Assembly (NCBI RefSeq): GCF_022201045.2
Contig: NC_068556.1
Coordinates: forward strand, 2,706,001-2,770,000
Direction: 5' to 3'
Length of the DNA stretch: 64,000 bases
DNA from: Citrus sinensis
Lineage: Eukaryota; Streptophyta; Magnoliopsida; Sapindales; Rutaceae
In this document: piece by piece, positions 28,601 to 41,300 of the stretch
How the letters are laid out: the number at the start of each line of letters is the position of its first letter
Position numbering within the stretch: position 1 is the stretch's first letter
The notes under the pieces: model-generated
What the model saw: the letters and a program-made list of their open reading frames with translations, nothing else
Told to the model about the DNA's origin: nothing
The model's database searches: none
Program-made: the position numbers and the translations under genes

Positions 28601-31600
28601 GCTCTTTCATCGCTCACAGTTCTTTCCATTGCCCCTAGAGCAAAAATTGTTGAATCCAGAGCATAGCGCATGTGCATCAGTTCAATATCTTGCATCCTGC
28701 CCACCAAAAGAGGAAAAGAAAATTATTCCATAAAAAGAAGAGTGAATCCAACAACAAACACCACACCGATATAAGGAAATCACATTATACAGCCTCAAGT
28801 ACCGATATACTTCTTTGCATTAATGCCCAAACTTAAGCACACAAGAGCCCTGATTGAATAAGTACCCACACAGTAAAAGAAGTAATTGTAGAACTAAAAA
28901 TGGAAAGGAAACACATGTATCCAAAAATTTTAATTATATTAACAAACAAGAATCCACAGAAAACATATTTGACAAAATTTTAGAACTCCAAGTACGACTT
29001 GAACAAGTGAAAAAAAAAAAATTCAATAAGCTGCAGACATCAATCAGCAAAACATCTCTTGTTTAGGCAGTTAAAAAAATTAACCATCCACATGTTGGTT
29101 GTGGTCTCAATAATTCAAACTGCATTAATTCAATGGTCTACAACTTGAGTCATAATATGTGTCAACAAAGTGATGCCATTTGTCATGGCGTAACACAAGC
29201 TAAGCCCATATGCTAGGAATTCTACTCAAAAACACAGCAAACAAATTCAAAATTTAACAACCATGAACCACAAACTTGAGCCAACCACTACATTCACTAC
29301 TCCCAACAACAAACAACTACAGCAGCACTCAAATGCATGCCAACATCATAGTGTGATACCATCAATGGACCGAGATACATGTTTAATTCAAACTTAGATC
29401 AATCATCAGGATATTTTCATTGTCGACACACCTCTTCCACGCTGCTGCATCTGAAGCAATTGGTTGCATGCTTATCAATTCAATAGCATCCTGAAATTTT
29501 ATGCCTGGAACAACGTCAAAAAGTACCTGTAGAAACAATATCCTATTACAAACTTAGTAATCCAATTTTCTTTTATAGAAAAAAAAAAAAAAAGATGTTG
29601 TTCATAACAGAGCACACCAACTTTGTACTCACAACTAAAAATGCTTAGTACAACTAAAGTAGTCATACAAATAGAGGATGCACATCGTTGCACCGATGCC
29701 CATGCAAATTTTCAGATGCCAAAATCAATTGACAGACTCATAGCACAAAGAAAGCCAAGCAGACAAAACACATAAAAATCTTACAATCAAATTCCTTAAT
29801 CACTTTCTTTGTTTCTTTTATGCAATGAAACTAAGCTTAGTAAGATAAGACTACCATGAAATCAAGGTAGAGCTATTGCCATAAGCTTAACTGCAATGTG
29901 ATATTCCACTACACTGATATTATCTTTTGTTCATCTTCCGTATATTTTCTCTCACAAATCTTTGAACCCGTAATAACCCAATCCTAGAACTTGATTCAGT
30001 CAGCTTACGCAAACCCATATATCCAATATCACTCACCTGGCAAAACTTCTTTCATCACAATCACAAGTTGACACGATATTAAGACACTGTTGCAAACAAC
30101 TTTAAATGTACATGCAGTTCCCAACCAAATGACTTGATATGCAGTTTCAGAACAATGGGCGTAATGCTTTGCCTTAGCTTCAGGGTAGATGAAATTGTAC
30201 CCGGAGAGGACTTTGAGCAGAAAGCCTTTCCAAAATCAAGTTTTCAACAAAAGGGTCTAACTGAGCATCTTCGCTTCCAAAAGCTTCTTGTTCTTTTCCA
30301 GATAAAAGCAGTGAGAATTTTGAATTCCATGACTGACCCGAATTAACACGAGCAACAAAAGAGGCAAGATCAAGCTGATAACATAATAGGTCGCATAGAT
30401 GTTCTACGCACGATGTCTGTCAGAGGGAAGAGAAAAGAGAGATCTTTTATTTCAAAGATTACTTATACATACAATTATATAACACAAGAAAACTTGGCAC
30501 CTAGCTTGTGGAATACCCTATTTCAAGCTGCTAAAGTCTAATGAGCCTTACCACACTCTTGTGTTTCAATGCTTATTGAACATGTGTCGGCTTTTGCTAA
30601 AGGAGAGAAAGCAAGGGTGTCATGGGAATGTAGCGTTTTGGCTATTCTATGGGTTATTTGGATAGAATGGAATAACAGAATTTTCGGGGATTTTAGAGAG
30701 GAAGATGTCAATTATCTTCGCAATAGAGCTTGGTTTCTAGCTTCTCTTTGGACCTCAATTTCAAAGGAGTTTCAAGATACTTTGTTCATTTTCATACATT
30801 TAAATTGGGAAGGAGTTTTAATAATGTGGCTTTTGTCTTTTGAGAAGGTTTTTGCCTTTATTTCAGATGTTGATAATATTTTAGCCCTACTAAGATAGAA
30901 ACTTTCTGTTTGGAGATACTCTCTTATTTGTAAATTCAAAGGCTGTTTTTGGGACTAGTGGACATCTTTTTCCCTTTTGCAAATTTCTATATATTCAATC
31001 TACTTAACTTTTTTCCCCAAAAAATAAAAATGAAAAAAGAAAAAATTGGCGCTACAACATACTTTAGAAAACAGGAATTACCTCATTTGACTGATTTCCA
31101 TAAAGAGAAGATTCTTCTAGACGATATACTTGTGACTTACTTGTCCACAGCAGCTGCATTAATTTTCTACGTTCTGTTGTTTTACCAGACAAGAGATCCC
31201 AGCCCATGGCGGCTATTAGTGGCTGAAGTCGAGGACATAGCATAAGAATCTGCCATATTTTCAAACAAATGAGGTTTGTTAAGATTGGAGGCCCTCAAAA
31301 TTTCCTACCAAAAAAAAATGACTACTTTGAATAATGAGAAAATAAAATATTTTTCATACTCACATATATAATTTAAACATAAAACCGGACACATACATTG
31401 CTAGCTTCTTGAAGCTGCTCCCTCATGACAGCAGACAGGGCTGTATTCATGATGCACTCAAGGATGTGTAATCCAGAAACACGAGAATAATGGAACATGT
31501 CTCTCATGCACAAACTGAATGCCATATTTAAAGCTGAAGACTTATCACTTAAGTCCATATAGGGTTTCAACTCTGCAACAAATCTGAGAAAACGCTCAAG

Positions 31601-33997
31601 TGGAGGTGGAATTTGGTTGCTATCAAGAGCTCTACATGAGTCAATCTCTTGAAGAAGCAACTCATCCTGAATAATCTGCAATAAAACACATAATATTCTC
31701 ACAAATACGAAAAAGAAAAGGTAACACTCAAACCTCAGTATCAAAAGATCACTAAAGAACAATTTACTCCACGAAGTGACATTTTGCAAACCATAGTCAT
31801 CTGAAATCAGAACAACCAACAAAATCAGAACTAAACCGGCCAAGGGTCCATCAAGGGACTTCACAAAATGAGCCAAGGCTGGCCTCCAGGAAATACCAAT
31901 TTAAATGAAGCCCCGAATGACTACAAATCAACAAAAGGGCTTTTAGGCATCAGCAGACTGCTTACAAAACACAAAAGTTAGGAACAGACTGGACCTTCAT
32001 CAGTGGACAACCATGTAGTTTCAACAAACAGATTTCGAATTGCCTTTTCATGCCCAGCATATAACACATGTATCATATAAGGACTCCTATCAATATCTAA
32101 CAGCAAATTAATCAGATGGAAACTATTGATGATATGCTAATCATTCCTGACAAATAATTTTACCACTGGGACCACTTAAAAGAAGATTGAAAAATAATAA
32201 TGTATTACCTGTATCATTTTGACAAGAAGAATGCAATTGGAAGAAAGAGCTTCTGTGTAAATCAATAACAACTTTTCTTGCATAGCAAGCCAGGTGTCTG
32301 CATATTCCTTCCTTTTTGAGAAAACCCTTTTAAGGAGATCCTCTAAAACCGTACTATAATAAACATCAAAGGGAACAGCAATAAATAAATAGAGGAAAAA
32401 TTAAAGGATGAAAAAACTGTCCACATCATTTTTAAACCACATGGATTAAGCTATATGGAGCAGAGAATATAATTTTCTCGATATAGCAGGTGTAGAAAAA
32501 AAATGAAGGATGCAAAAACTGTCCACATCATTTGTAAACTTCAAGGAGTAAAAATATATAGACACAATAACATAATTTTCTCAATATGGCAAGTAAACCC
32601 AGAATATTAACGAGATCTGTTAATAAAGCCTCCTAATCAAACTATGCAAAAACAGCTCAGAAAGGACATCTTCCCAAAAAAAAATAGGACGACCACAGAG
32701 CGACAAAATTTATGAACCAATCTGCGTTATTGTTTATCCTTAGAACAAAAGACAGAACTACTTTCTCCTAAACCCCAGTACTCGAGAGTATTCTTTCATT
32801 ATCATGCCAATGGATATCGTTCACAATTTTCAAATTGCAACCTCTAAAATACCATACAAATGCAGGTTAGTAAACCAAACTGAAAATGGGAAAGCGTTCG
32901 GGATATACATACATAAAACATTCACAGCATTTATTACCCTAATGCAACTCGCTTCCTACTCTCAACTTTCAGATACAGCAAAACATAAACAACACACTGA
33001 AAACTCAAACATATGCATATCATAGTAGGCGGATCTTCTTCACTATTTGAAAAGACCATAATAAGCAAAATCATACAGAACCGTAAAATAGCAGATAGAC
33101 ATACCGATACTCAGCCTCCTCGACTCCATAACCAGGGCGAAGAAAACGAATACGAGAAACTGCTCCTTCCTCATCTCCCTCTCTTAAACACTCCTCCATT
33201 GCATCCAAATGAGCTAACTGAATACTCCTCTGCATCAACCCAAGAACCCTTTTATCCTCCTCCTCCGACAACTCCTCTCTCCGCACTATCGCTCTTTCAG
33301 AATCAAAACTCTCCCAGCCAATCACTTGCTTGTCTATATTCCAGAACAACGCGTCAAAAACATCTGCATACTCCAAAATTACCTTCCTTAAACACATCAA
33401 TTCCCCTTCCTCGATGGAAACATGTACATTCTCATTTAAGTTTTCATTTATATTTAAATTTGGCTTCAATCTCTTCACACCTAATTCCATAAACCTATCC
33501 AAAACCCTAACACAATCGCTAAATTCACTATTCACATCCCCCAGCTCCTCACTTTTATCCAACAACTTAACTTTCTCATCAAAACTCTCAGTCTCATTCA
33601 ACTCGCCCTTCTCTTTCTCTTTCTCAAAACTATCAAAATCAATATCCTTTCGTGTTCTTTTAACCACGCGGTCAATCAACATCTGCACTAACAGCAAGAA
33701 TTCCGACCTTAAACGCAGCGTTTCGGGATCAAAACTCCATGTGGATGAAGTGGAGTTGTCGAATTGTAGAAGTTCGAGCGTCGATAGGAACGCGAGGAGT
33801 GACGGGGACGGGCAGGAGGCTGACCAGAGGATGTCATCGAACCTGCCCGAATTTGCGACGATTGTTTGGAGGATAGCGAGGCCTAGGTCGGGGTTTCGAG
33901 TCCGGAGAGCGAGGAGAGTGGCCCGTAGCGGCTCGAATTGGGCTAGGTGAAGGTGGTTCGCGGCAAGGCGCGAAAGGAGTTCGGTTTCTTTGTCCAT
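10617..33997 (-). CDS. plant ZFYVE26/spastizin-like giant protein, 2453 aa, 35 exons
   Basis: Minus-strand exons: 33105-33997, 32209-32353, 31397-31675, 31082-31249, 29432-29526, 28522-28696, 27717-28141, 26246-26369, 25360-25455, 25208-25279, 24484-24621, 23638-23791, 22816-23183, 22030-22493, 21582-21920, 20880-21104, 20318-20408, 20084-20161, 19624-19914, 19311-19508, 18558-19040, 17756-17917, 17225-17554, 17055-17137, 16819-16923, 15745-15973, 14712-15077, 14429-14530, 13411-13554, 12707-12795, 11771-11853, 11546-11661, 11375-11460, 11078-11177, 10617-10682. The sum is 7362 nt and all phases agree. It starts MDKETELLSRLAANHLHLAQ. Near residue 1935 is a TPR-like block (VWNAWGHALIRMEHYAQARV) that I match to the helical part of spastizin. 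I see no RRHHCR-type FYVE finger; only a lone CRKC near 1926. Spastizin works with spatacsin and the AP-5 coat at late endosomes and lysosomes in animals; the plant role is inferred. The Arabidopsis counterpart is, from memory, At2g25730. Spatacsin itself is the main alternative. Intron 10 is probably GC-AG. Confidence 0.82.
10660..10867. repeat. about 100-bp tandem duplication across the last intron-exon junction
   Basis: Copy 1 (about 10660-10761) contains the start of the final exon and its acceptor; copy 2 (about 10762-10867) lies inside the last intron. Both carry the block CCAGTGGCAAAACTAATATT. On the gene strand copy 1 reads TTGCAGGCATTACATGCAAA and copy 2 reads TTGCGGGCATTTCATGAAAA, so the acceptor AG in the duplicate has become GG. 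Confidence 0.85.
12191..12410. repeat. 110-bp tandem duplication in intron 30 of the ZFYVE26-like gene
   Basis: AATTAAAATCAGARCAATAG occurs at 12191 and again at 12301, followed in both copies by ATAAATGCAAAAGACAGAAA, then CTCAAATAAAGAGCCAGAAA and CTAAGTAGCAT. The two copies are about 90% identical. Confidence 0.9.
13976..14110. repeat. pyrimidine-rich tract in intron 28
   Basis: About 135 bases of almost only C and T with many TCTCTC blocks and a T11 run. It is low-complexity sequence with no coding support. Confidence 0.6.
16321..16450. repeat. diverged 67-bp tandem duplication in intron 25
   Basis: TCTAAACTCGGGACTACTGC near 16336 is echoed by TCTAAACTGGAGACTACAGC near 16403, both followed by GAACCC. 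Similar C-rich sequence continues to about 16530. It may be the remnant of a short interspersed element. Confidence 0.5.
19945..19965. repeat. G21 homopolymer in intron 18 of the ZFYVE26-like gene
   Basis: Twenty-one consecutive G on the plus strand (C21 on the transcribed sense strand), only 30 bases before the acceptor of exon 19 (19624-19914). It sits in the polypyrimidine/branch region of that intron. Its exact length may be affected by sequencing or assembly. Confidence 0.85.
23281..23580. mobile_element. transposon-derived fragment with about 50-bp direct repeats, in intron 12
   Basis: A block reading TTTAAACTAATAGGTAAGAGC near 23301, preceded by ACCACTTGACCAAAAAG, recurs near 23550 as CTTAAACTGATAGGTAAGGGC, preceded by ACCAGTTGATGCAAAAG. 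The repeats are in direct orientation about 250 bp apart. This AAGCTTAAACTGATAGG motif is a widespread dispersed plant repeat by my recollection. The class (SINE tails in tandem, or a small LTR-like unit) is not clear. Confidence 0.45.
25930..26095 (-). mobile_element. tRNA-derived SINE-like fragment in intron 8 of the ZFYVE26-like gene
   Basis: On the minus strand an A-box-like TAGCTCAAATTATGAGG (about 26070-26086) is followed about 55 nt later by a perfect B box GGTTCAAATCC (26008-26018), the internal RNA polymerase III promoter arrangement of a tRNA-derived SINE. No tRNA cloverleaf forms, so it is not a working tRNA. The ends and target duplications were not resolved. It lies in the same orientation as the host gene. 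Confidence 0.55.
30540..31045 (+). mobile_element. 5'-truncated LINE (non-LTR retrotransposon) 3' end in intron 4
   Basis: An open frame (about 30569-30898) encodes a stretch with LAILWVIWIEWNNRIFGDF, then WFLASLWTSISKEFQDTL, the typical C-terminal zinc-binding tail of plant L1-type reverse transcriptase ORF2. It is followed by a short 3' UTR and an A-rich end with AAAAAATAAAAATGAAAAAA near 31018-31038. It is antisense to the host gene and inserted between exons 4 and 5 of the ZFYVE26-like gene. Only the extreme 3' end is present, as expected for 5' truncation during target-primed insertion. Confidence 0.78.
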
Positions 33998-36900
33998 TGT
34001 TGTGAATTGTGTGAGTTAGCGATTGATTGATTATTTCATTTTTGTGTTAGTTTTTGGGTTTGGGTGAAGTGAGATTTAAAAATGGAATAACTGTCTGTTT
34101 TTGGTTCAGTTGTCGGAGAAGAGAGCTCGGTATGGGAGTGTAAGTGAAAACATTTCAAAACTCATACATCTTTGTTGGAATTTAGTAAAGTTTTGATCCA
34201 TATACGTATCCAAAACTTTTTTGCACTTTCTAAAACTAAGGAATGTGGCTTATCCATTTGTGTGAGCCAAGTGCCCAAGGCATTAACTGACCAAAAAATA
34301 CATAACACCAGAGTTGCAAATAGAACTGTAAAGTTCAACATGATCCAATTACACCATACAAATATGTCACAAATCAATAAATATAATTATCAAATTTAAT
34401 ATGATTATTAAATGAGTTAGTTTGGAGTCAACTTTTTTTTTTAAATTTCGTGTTGGGTTAGAATTAAAGTTCTTAATCTATTTACCTAATTAATGACACA
34501 ACTTTATTTTCTATTCAAAATTAATTTACAAGTTCTCGTTATCAAAACTCAAATATTATACATGATTCCTTCATTTTCTTCTTTTTTTGGAAAATGATGA
34601 ATATGTATGTGGTGTTTTATTAATAAAATTCTATATAGATTTATAACTTTAATAATGTAAATGTGTAAAATATTAATAAACACGTATATTTTATAATATC
34701 GATATATAATATTATTTATATACGTATAATTAGAACTTTAATAATATAAATGTATAATATTTTTATAGATATATGTATTCTATAATATTGATAAATAATA
34801 TTATATATATATATATATTGTAAATGTTTTAGATAAAATTTTTTAAATATGTAATATTAAATGGGTAATTAAGTAATTTATTTTTTGTGTTAAATTAGGG
34901 TCTTAATATTTTAACACGATCATTAAATGAGTATTATTTGGGTTAGATTAAATTTAACATGATATGAAATTGTCATGACACTAATACGACCCAATTATTT
35001 GTTTTTCATTTCTAATTAGAGAGTGCTACTGTATTGAGGAATTATTTAATACACATGGACAAATAATGTTCTCCATCCAGAGAAATCGCATAAAAACAAG
35101 TACATTTTTAGTGTTTTTATATTAACTCTGGATCCCTTATGTTTTACATTTTCACAAATAAGGGCATAAAATTTTCATTTATATCAAATAGACCTCTAAA
35201 ACCCAAAATAACCTAAAAATGTTGGGATCTTGATTGTTATGGCTTACGGGGTATCACAGCATAGAGGTAAATTTTAGTCATTATCTTATGGGTAAGAAAC
35301 CTATTTGAAAAACTACAATAAGGAGTTTCATGTCTCGTATAAATGGTTAATGACATCCATATCTCTGGCTTTTTATTCTTTCAAAATAAAATATTTGTCT
35401 CAAATGGGTCACTAATTTAGTAATTTTCATGAAATTAATACACTTGAGTGTTTATTGACTTGAGAGTCAAAATTTTACACCAAAATAAAATGCTTTATGC
35501 TGAAGACATGCTTATTTAGAGTTATCTTTTAGAAATTTTTTCTTTTGTATTTTATGAACTCACGCACTCACTTATTCAAACTTTAATCAAAGATATGAAT
35601 TTTAGAGAAGTTAACCCTTACTATTGGAGCTAAACCTTAATTTTAAAGTCTCATCTTTTACACCATATGCTAAAAATTTCATACAATGACTTAAGAGTTG
35701 CTAAAATGCGATTTCCACATACAATCACCTACATCAAAGTACTAATAAATTATAAGTATTTGTACTTACTGGATGAGGTTTATTATTTCCATCTAAACCT
35801 TTTAAACGAAGAAAACAATTTAAGACTATGTAAACAAACGCAACAATTATTGATCAAAATTTAACATTCCATAGTTAAGGATAGACCTTAATCACGACTA
35901 GATTGGGCCATAACGTGATTTAACTCAAAAAATTGAAATACCCTTCATTAACTAAATTATTGCTATTTTGGAACCTTTAAAGTACGATACTAATTTTCCA
36001 TTTTAATTGGAGTTAAGAGAATTTCTATATTTTTTTTATTTAAAGTTAAGTTCGTAATAAATTTATTTTGTACTCTCACATGCTCTGACATTTGCAGAAT
36101 TCATAATTTCACCTTGCCTCTCCGCCCTTAAATACAATATGATTGATATCATGAAGAGTCATTTAGACAAAACTTTCATCAAATAGTATCTTGCCACATA
36201 AATTGTGTACAAGTAATTATGGGATCAATTAGGGTAAGTAATGGATCGAATTTGGGTCACATTGATCCATTTTCTTTATTATTCATGTCATAAATAATAA
36301 CATGAGCTTGAACTATTTATTGACGTCCTCTTAAAAAAAAAGAACTATTTATTAATATTGGAATTTCTAAACTCATATTTAGAATATTTAATAAACAAGT
36401 GGCACGAATTAAATTCAATTAATGTTACTACCTAAAAATCAATGTTAGGCCTAATGATCTAGTCCAACTCACAAGAAATACATTTCATGGTAAATGCAAC
36501 CCACTATGTTGGGGGTAACCATTGTGGGTTATGGTTTGAAAGGTATGGATACGTTAAAATTAAATTCAATTTACATTGAACCCTTAGCCAAACCCACTTG
36601 GGGGACCTTAAGCTATAAGGGGACATCTTGTAAAATGAGCTACTAGAGAACCAATTAACATATAATAATAATAATAATAATAGTAAAATTTAAAATACTA
36701 AATCCAAAAAAAAAAAACATACATACAATGTTGATTCACTTGCATCAACTATTTATTTGTTTTGAATTAAAAATCAAAGAGTTAACAGATAATTATTGAC
36801 TAAAAAGACTCACTTTGGCGAGCATGTATCATGATTGAATGCATATGGTTGACATTGTGAAATGCATGCGGATTAGATATATGGACAAAGCATGCATTGA

Positions 36901-38390
36901 TATTTTATGTAGAAGCTTGCATTGAAATCAATGTTAAGCATGCATTGATATTTGATGTAAAAGCATGGATTATAATTGATGTTAAGCATGTACTTATATT
37001 TCATGTAAAAGCATGCACTATGAATAATGTTAAGCATGCATTGATATATAATGTAAAACATGAATTGATATTCGATGTAAAAGCAAGCATTAGGATTAAT
37101 GTTAAGCATGCATTAGAATTGATGTTAAGCATGTGTTAGAATTAATGAAAAAAAAAAAGAAGCGTATAAGAAGCTTGTGTATGTATGCATTATTATGGTA
37201 TATTTGTGTATGTATTGGCTAAACAATTATTTTTTAACTATGAGTATAACTTAAATGCTTAGTAAAAATAATTTTTGAAAAAGATACTACCAAATACATA
37301 TTCTTTGTTTTTATCATTATCAACTGTGTTTACCGAACACATATTACTGTTTTCAATTTTAAAATACATGATATAAAAAATGATACTAAACACGTGCTTA
37401 AATTCAAAATACAACAACTGCAAATACAATTTTCATTTTCATTTTTGTTTTCAGAAAATACAAATTCAGAAATAATACCGAACAAGCCCCAATTTTTCTC
37501 CAATCTAAAAAAAAATATTTTAGATTCAATCCGAAAATATTTCTTCTAAAGATAAATTTCGAGAAAATATTTCTAGTATTCTACTATGAACATTCCCAAA
37601 AAAGATTTTTAGCATTCTTAAAAAAAAAAACATTTCTGAAAAAATATTTTTAGAATTTTTTCAAAAAATATTTCCAAATTTATTTCAAGAAATATTTCCT
37701 AAAACAATTTTCAAACACATTTTCATATTTATTTTCCAAGAATATTTCATTTCTTCACATTTTCCTAATTACACTTTGTAGGCTATAACAATATTAGAAA
37801 ATTAATATTAAGTTATAGGTTTTTCATTATTCACTAATGTTCTCCGCTACCACATTATTATTCATAGCATGTGTTATTATTATTTAAAGTCTAAAAACTG
37901 CTACTCAACAAAACAATAACTATAATTAAAATTACAATAAAAATTTATTTAGGCCATATTAATACCTAATGTGCTTTTAGTTCTTATTCTCTAGACTACA
38001 CAACAAAATCAAACTGACCACAGACCATTAAACCTAAATTTTCAACCAAACTCAACTTTATTTTAATCGGAAAAAGAACCAATCTTTGTCACACATGGAT
38101 GGATAAAATTCCCGGTGGCTTTTGTCACCCCACCTTAAAATTGGACAAAACGACCGTGCTTTAAACTAGAGGTCCGAAAAAAGAAGAAGATTGGATGTGG
38201 GGAGCAAGATTCTAATTTCTAAAAGGCGGTTCTGAAATTAACCCTAGCAAACCAACCTAACCGCGCGATCTGAGGTAAAAGTAAAACCATTTAGGCGGGA
38301 AAATCCCAGAAATTTACCCTCGCATTTCATCTCCTCTCTCTTCCCCGCCGAGTTTCAACTTTTCATTTTCCATCGTTTCTCTCTCTAGAA
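33998..38390. other. 4.4-kb AT-rich spacer between divergent ZFYVE26-like and DDT-domain genes
   Basis: No conserved coding sequence is seen. It holds the promoter of the ZFYVE26-like gene near 34000-34150, an AT microsatellite near 34800-34820, a TAA repeat at 36662-36682, the minisatellite at 36886-37147, and AT-rich filler with many AAATATTT-like blocks (37500-37750). The DDT-gene promoter is probably in 38050-38390. Confidence 0.55.
36886..37147. repeat. minisatellite of about 11 degenerate 24-bp units
   Basis: The core AAGCATGCATTGATATTTGA recurs with spacing alternating 25 and 23 bp (G of the core at 36890, 36915, 36938, 36963, 36986, 37011, 37034, then 37083, 37106, 37129), so the higher-order unit is 48 bp. 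Units alternate between ending ATGTT and ATGTA. As 24 and 48 are multiples of three, both strands stay open over the array; I regard that as a side effect, not coding. Confidence 0.9.
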
Positions 38391-41300
38391 ATGGTCTCCA
38401 CACGCCGTAAGACGGGGTCGTCCTCGAGACAAAATGGCGTCGGAGATAAAAATGTGGCTGTGATTGTGAAAGAGGAGGACTCGGTAATCGCCCTCGACGA
38501 ATCATCTTCTGAGTTGGAGGTTAAGAAGTTACGTGAACGTTGGGAACTGGCTTCTGTTCTCAATTTCTTGAACGTAAGATCCATTCTATTACTTTCTTTT
38601 TTCTTTTAGAGATAATGAGATAAAATGTGATAAATTAATGCTTATACGAGAAGCTTTTGTAGGTTTTTGAACCAGTTATAGGAAGTAATTTGAAGTTAAC
38701 CGCTGAGGAGATAGAGATGGGGCTTATTGCTCCTAACAAGTCAAATGCTCAGCTTCACATTGTACTGTTGAAGGTTATTTTACTGTCGTTGTTAATTTTT
38801 GTGTGTGCGCATTTGGGTGCTTGATCATGTATATGTTATTTAGTGGCATGATGCAATGTGACTAAATTTTCTGCTAGTAGAATGTTGCCTATCACTTTTG
38901 CTGTCATTTATAAATTGTTGTGATTTATTTCATCAAGACTCAGGACTTACCTGGAAAGTTGGAGATGCTGAGAGATAGTTTTGAAAGATTGAAAAGTAAA
39001 CTTACGGATATGATAGCTGTTTTTATCAAATGCAATGATGAAAGAGGAATAAAAAGAAACAACTATCTTGCTCTCACGTGCCTTTCAAGGGCCGATTGAT
39101 CGTGAAATTGTCAAAATTTTTAGTTTTTATCAAGTATTAGACATCTTTATAACGATAGATTTCTTTTATCATATGATTTTTTTCAGGGGATACCACCTGT
39201 GAGCAAATCATTGAATGGTTCTGATGCATGGGTGACTGTACTGTGTAAGAAACTTGTGATGTGGTGGCCATGGGTAAGGCATTTTTGAATTATTTGCTAC
39301 TGATCTTACTGTATTACTCTTTTGTAATTTGGATCACTGCTGCAATTTGGATGTTTTTGCGCTTTATTTTTGTAGGTTGCTGAAGGGGAGATTCCCTTAA
39401 CGGTAGCTAAAGGGTATTGATGACTCGGTTCTCTCTATACTTGTTTTGCGTGCTTGTTCCTCAAGTCTTTAGACTTTGAACATAATGACTTTTCCTTGCT
39501 TGGTTTTGCAGAGAGGAGATATCTCGATACAAAGAACTAAATCCAAAATGTCGGTTACTAATTCTAAAAGCACTTTGTGAAATCCGAGCTGATGTAATTT
39601 ACTGGCCTCTTTACAATATATTGGTCTTCCTTAATTGCATTGGGTACTTTTTAAATGTTTTATTTCTGGATGCTCTGTCATTTCAAATGATGCTATTTTC
39701 TCTCTTTTGTTTTCTTTTTTCTTTTTTAATTTACTTTCAAATAACTGTACAGCAATAAGATGAATAATCCATGCTTGCAGTTTGTTTGTTTCATTATTTT
39801 TGAAAACACTCTGATAAGGGCTTCTCTTTGTTTACAGCAAGATGATACTGTGTCTTATATTAATGGTGCTTTGAAAGAAGGAACTCAACTTTCTTGTTTC
39901 CGCAAAGATAAGTTAGGAAAAGATGGAAATGGAAATTCATATTGGTAATTGTAATACATCTTCTAGATTTCATATAGCCTCTTGCTTGGCCAGTGTTGAC
40001 AGTTTCTATTCTATCCTTGGTAGGTATGATGGAAGTACAATAATCGGTTATAGATTGTACAGAGAAGTTAAAAATGGTGGGTCAAAAACAAGAATGAAAG
40101 GGAAAGCATGTTTAGCTCCACCGCCTACTTGTTCTCAGTGGGAAACGGTTGCAACCAGTCTTGAGGAGTTTCGCGCAGTTGTGGTAAGAAGACAATTCTT
40201 GGTCTTGGGATTATGCATCTTCTGTCCCTTTTGTTTTATTAAACACATAATCCTCTTTTCCTTGGATTAGTAGTAGAACGCATATCCGTTGTCGGGGAAG
40301 AGATGAAATGTGAGGATAAATTTTTGCCAGGATAGATTATTTATTTATTTTTTCAAATTATTTTCAGAATTGATTAGAATTGCATATTGCCGGCAATGGC
40401 AGGATGAACTCTCTTCTAGCAAAGTTGTAGCAGAAGTTGACGTTGGCAAGGCAATTGCCAGTGATGCTGTTCCTTCTGTGGAGAAATTCCATAAGGCAAG
40501 CTTCAAGATCCCCTTTTTCGACTATATACTAATAATCTTGAGGTGGCACCATAGTTTTATGATCTTTTTAGTTTGTTACTCTTCTCAATGGTTTAGCTTT
40601 AACAGTGATTTTATGCTTATTAGAAGAAGCAAAGATTGTTGAAACGAAAACAAAGAGAAGAGATGCTCCTGCTGGATGGCTTTCGAAATCCCTATGCTGC
40701 TGGGGTAACTCGTTCCTGTAGGAGTCATAGGCCAGTCAGTTATACATTCGGTATGATAGAATTCCTGTTTGTATAGCCTTTGTAATCTGGTATACTTAAG
40801 ATGTGGTTTCCTAATTTAATCATGTCTGTGGATATTGCATATGTTTCTTCTGTTGGGGTTTAAATGCATTATTATTAATTCACATGCTAGAAACTTTGGC
40901 CATATCAATAATGGAAGTTCACCTTTACATCAAAAGAATGACTGAAGTAGATTTGTTGAGTTCACAACTTTGAATGAGAAGCATTTTTTAACACTCAGTG
41001 TTGGCTGAAACACCACTTCTACATGCTCGATATTTCTTTATCTACTGTCCTGAGCTTATTGCACCAAAGTGGACACACATGCACAGCATACTAATTTGGT
41101 AAACAAGAAAAGAACAGAGATCATGGAATATGGGTATGAATTTTTCGAAATCTCTTGGACAATTTCTCACATGTTTTGACCTTGGCATACGCACATGTAT
41201 TTCTGTATGTAATTTTTTGCTTTCTCCCTTCAATATAATTATGCATTGACCATAATAATTTGGGAATTCCGAGCAGATGAGTATGATCGGGCCATTGATG

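Noticed and set aside
33013-33950. Long plus-strand open frames over 33013-33492 and 33330-33950
   Set aside because: They are antisense shadows of the first ZFYVE26-like exon, which has clear protein conservation and a valid splice donor.
36873-37139. Open frames on both strands of the minisatellite
   Set aside because: They follow from a repeat period divisible by three; no similarity to known proteins and no flanking gene structure.
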